Assembly: GCA_028817875.1 (NCBI GenBank)
Contig: JAPPOO010000037.1
Span: 1 to 50,030 of the forward strand
Source of the DNA: Alphaproteobacteria bacterium
GTDB taxonomy: Bacteria > Pseudomonadota > Alphaproteobacteria > UBA2136 > JAPPOO01
Reading direction: 5' to 3'
DNA: 50,030 bases
A model generated the notes under the pieces. That model worked only from the letters and a program-made list of their open reading frames with translations, was not told the DNA's origin and made no database searches. Shown here one piece after another: positions 49,951 to 50,030 of this stretch (its first letter is position 1; each line of letters opens with the position of its first letter). The translations under genes were made by a program, and so were the position numbers.

Positions 49951-50030
49951 TTATGCAACATTATAGGTAGAAAGCTTATCTTTAAGAAGCTTAATAGAAA
50001 TACCTAAAACATTAGCAGCGTGTTCTTGTT
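49951..50030 (-). CDS. Sigma-54-type flagellar regulator, C-terminal fragment (FlbD-like)
   Basis: A partial gene cut by the window edge; only the last 26 codons are visible (QEHAANVLGISIKLLKDKLSTYNVA then TAA). AANVLGISIKLLKDKL matches the Fis-type helix-turn-helix that ends NtrC-family activators such as FlbD. Its place directly upstream of flhA, as in several alphaproteobacteria, supports a flagellar regulator. It is too short for the ORF track. The NtrC family is likely; the FlbD identity rests on context. Confidence 0.65.
   Translation of the reverse strand, partial: QEHAANVLGISIKLLKDKLSTYNVA

Overview
The window is a bacterial chromosome segment, moderately AT-rich, most likely from an alphaproteobacterium. 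Evidence is gene content and order: the phoH/ybeY/corC/lnt/xre/metK set next to miaB, an addB-addA-trxA string downstream of tsaE, ftsK with lolA, pnp, and a flagellar run flbD(partial)-flhA ... flhF-flhG. FlhF plus FlhG suggests a polar flagellum. The mix of orphan secreted proteins and a moderate-to-low GC would suit a Micavibrio-like lineage, but that placement is a guess. No tRNA, rRNA, CRISPR array, transposase or integrase was recognised.

Layout. 1-0.9 kb: a small orphan gene with a distinctive leader, a dispersed AT-rich repeat and a hairpin-rich stretch. 0.9-3.4 kb: miaB and phoH. 3.4-15.7 kb: xre, lnt, corC and ybeY on the minus strand, i.e. the usual ybeY-corC-lnt-xre block turned round between phoH and metK. 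It is split by a 9-kb plus-strand locus of two very large secreted beta-roll/tail-fibre-like repeat proteins and one small secreted protein. 15.8-29.2 kb: metK, ftsK, a hydrolase, lolA, a phosphohexomutase, tsaE, addB, addA, trxA. 29.2-31.0 kb: a minus-strand, overlapping three-gene operon of two paralogous VirB2/TrbC-like pilin-type proteins, one carrying a lysozyme/transglycosylase-like C-terminal half, and a membrane-anchored protein. 31.2-33.4 kb: pnp. 33.5-35.0 kb: three small orphan genes. 35.0-41.1 kb: ferredoxin-NADP reductase, a large polytopic membrane protein, and sdhA-sdhB without membrane-anchor genes. 41.1-43.9 kb: a Nudix hydrolase, a candidate structured RNA with its own terminator and a 46-codon ORF missing from the ORF track, then flhG and flhF. 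44.0-47.7 kb: an island of small orphan genes and a TauE-type permease, most closed by a strong terminator, ending in a gene-poor stretch and a second copy of the dispersed repeat. 47.7-50.0 kb: flhA and the C-terminal tail of an FlbD-like regulator.

Most unusual items: (i) the repeat-protein locus, with 251 bp of perfect DNA identity between the two giant genes; (ii) SdhB with an ~80-residue Lys/Ala/Thr histone-H1-like N-terminal tail, an extra cysteine in its last cluster motif and a long C-terminal extension; (iii) the pilin-transglycosylase fusion; (iv) the candidate four-way-junction RNA beside a 46-aa ORF; (v) an identical 18-bp leader at identical spacing before two unrelated small genes 46 kb apart; (vi) the dispersed intergenic repeat at 0.6 and 47.6 kb. 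All calls come from reading sequence and the supplied translations; no database search was run.
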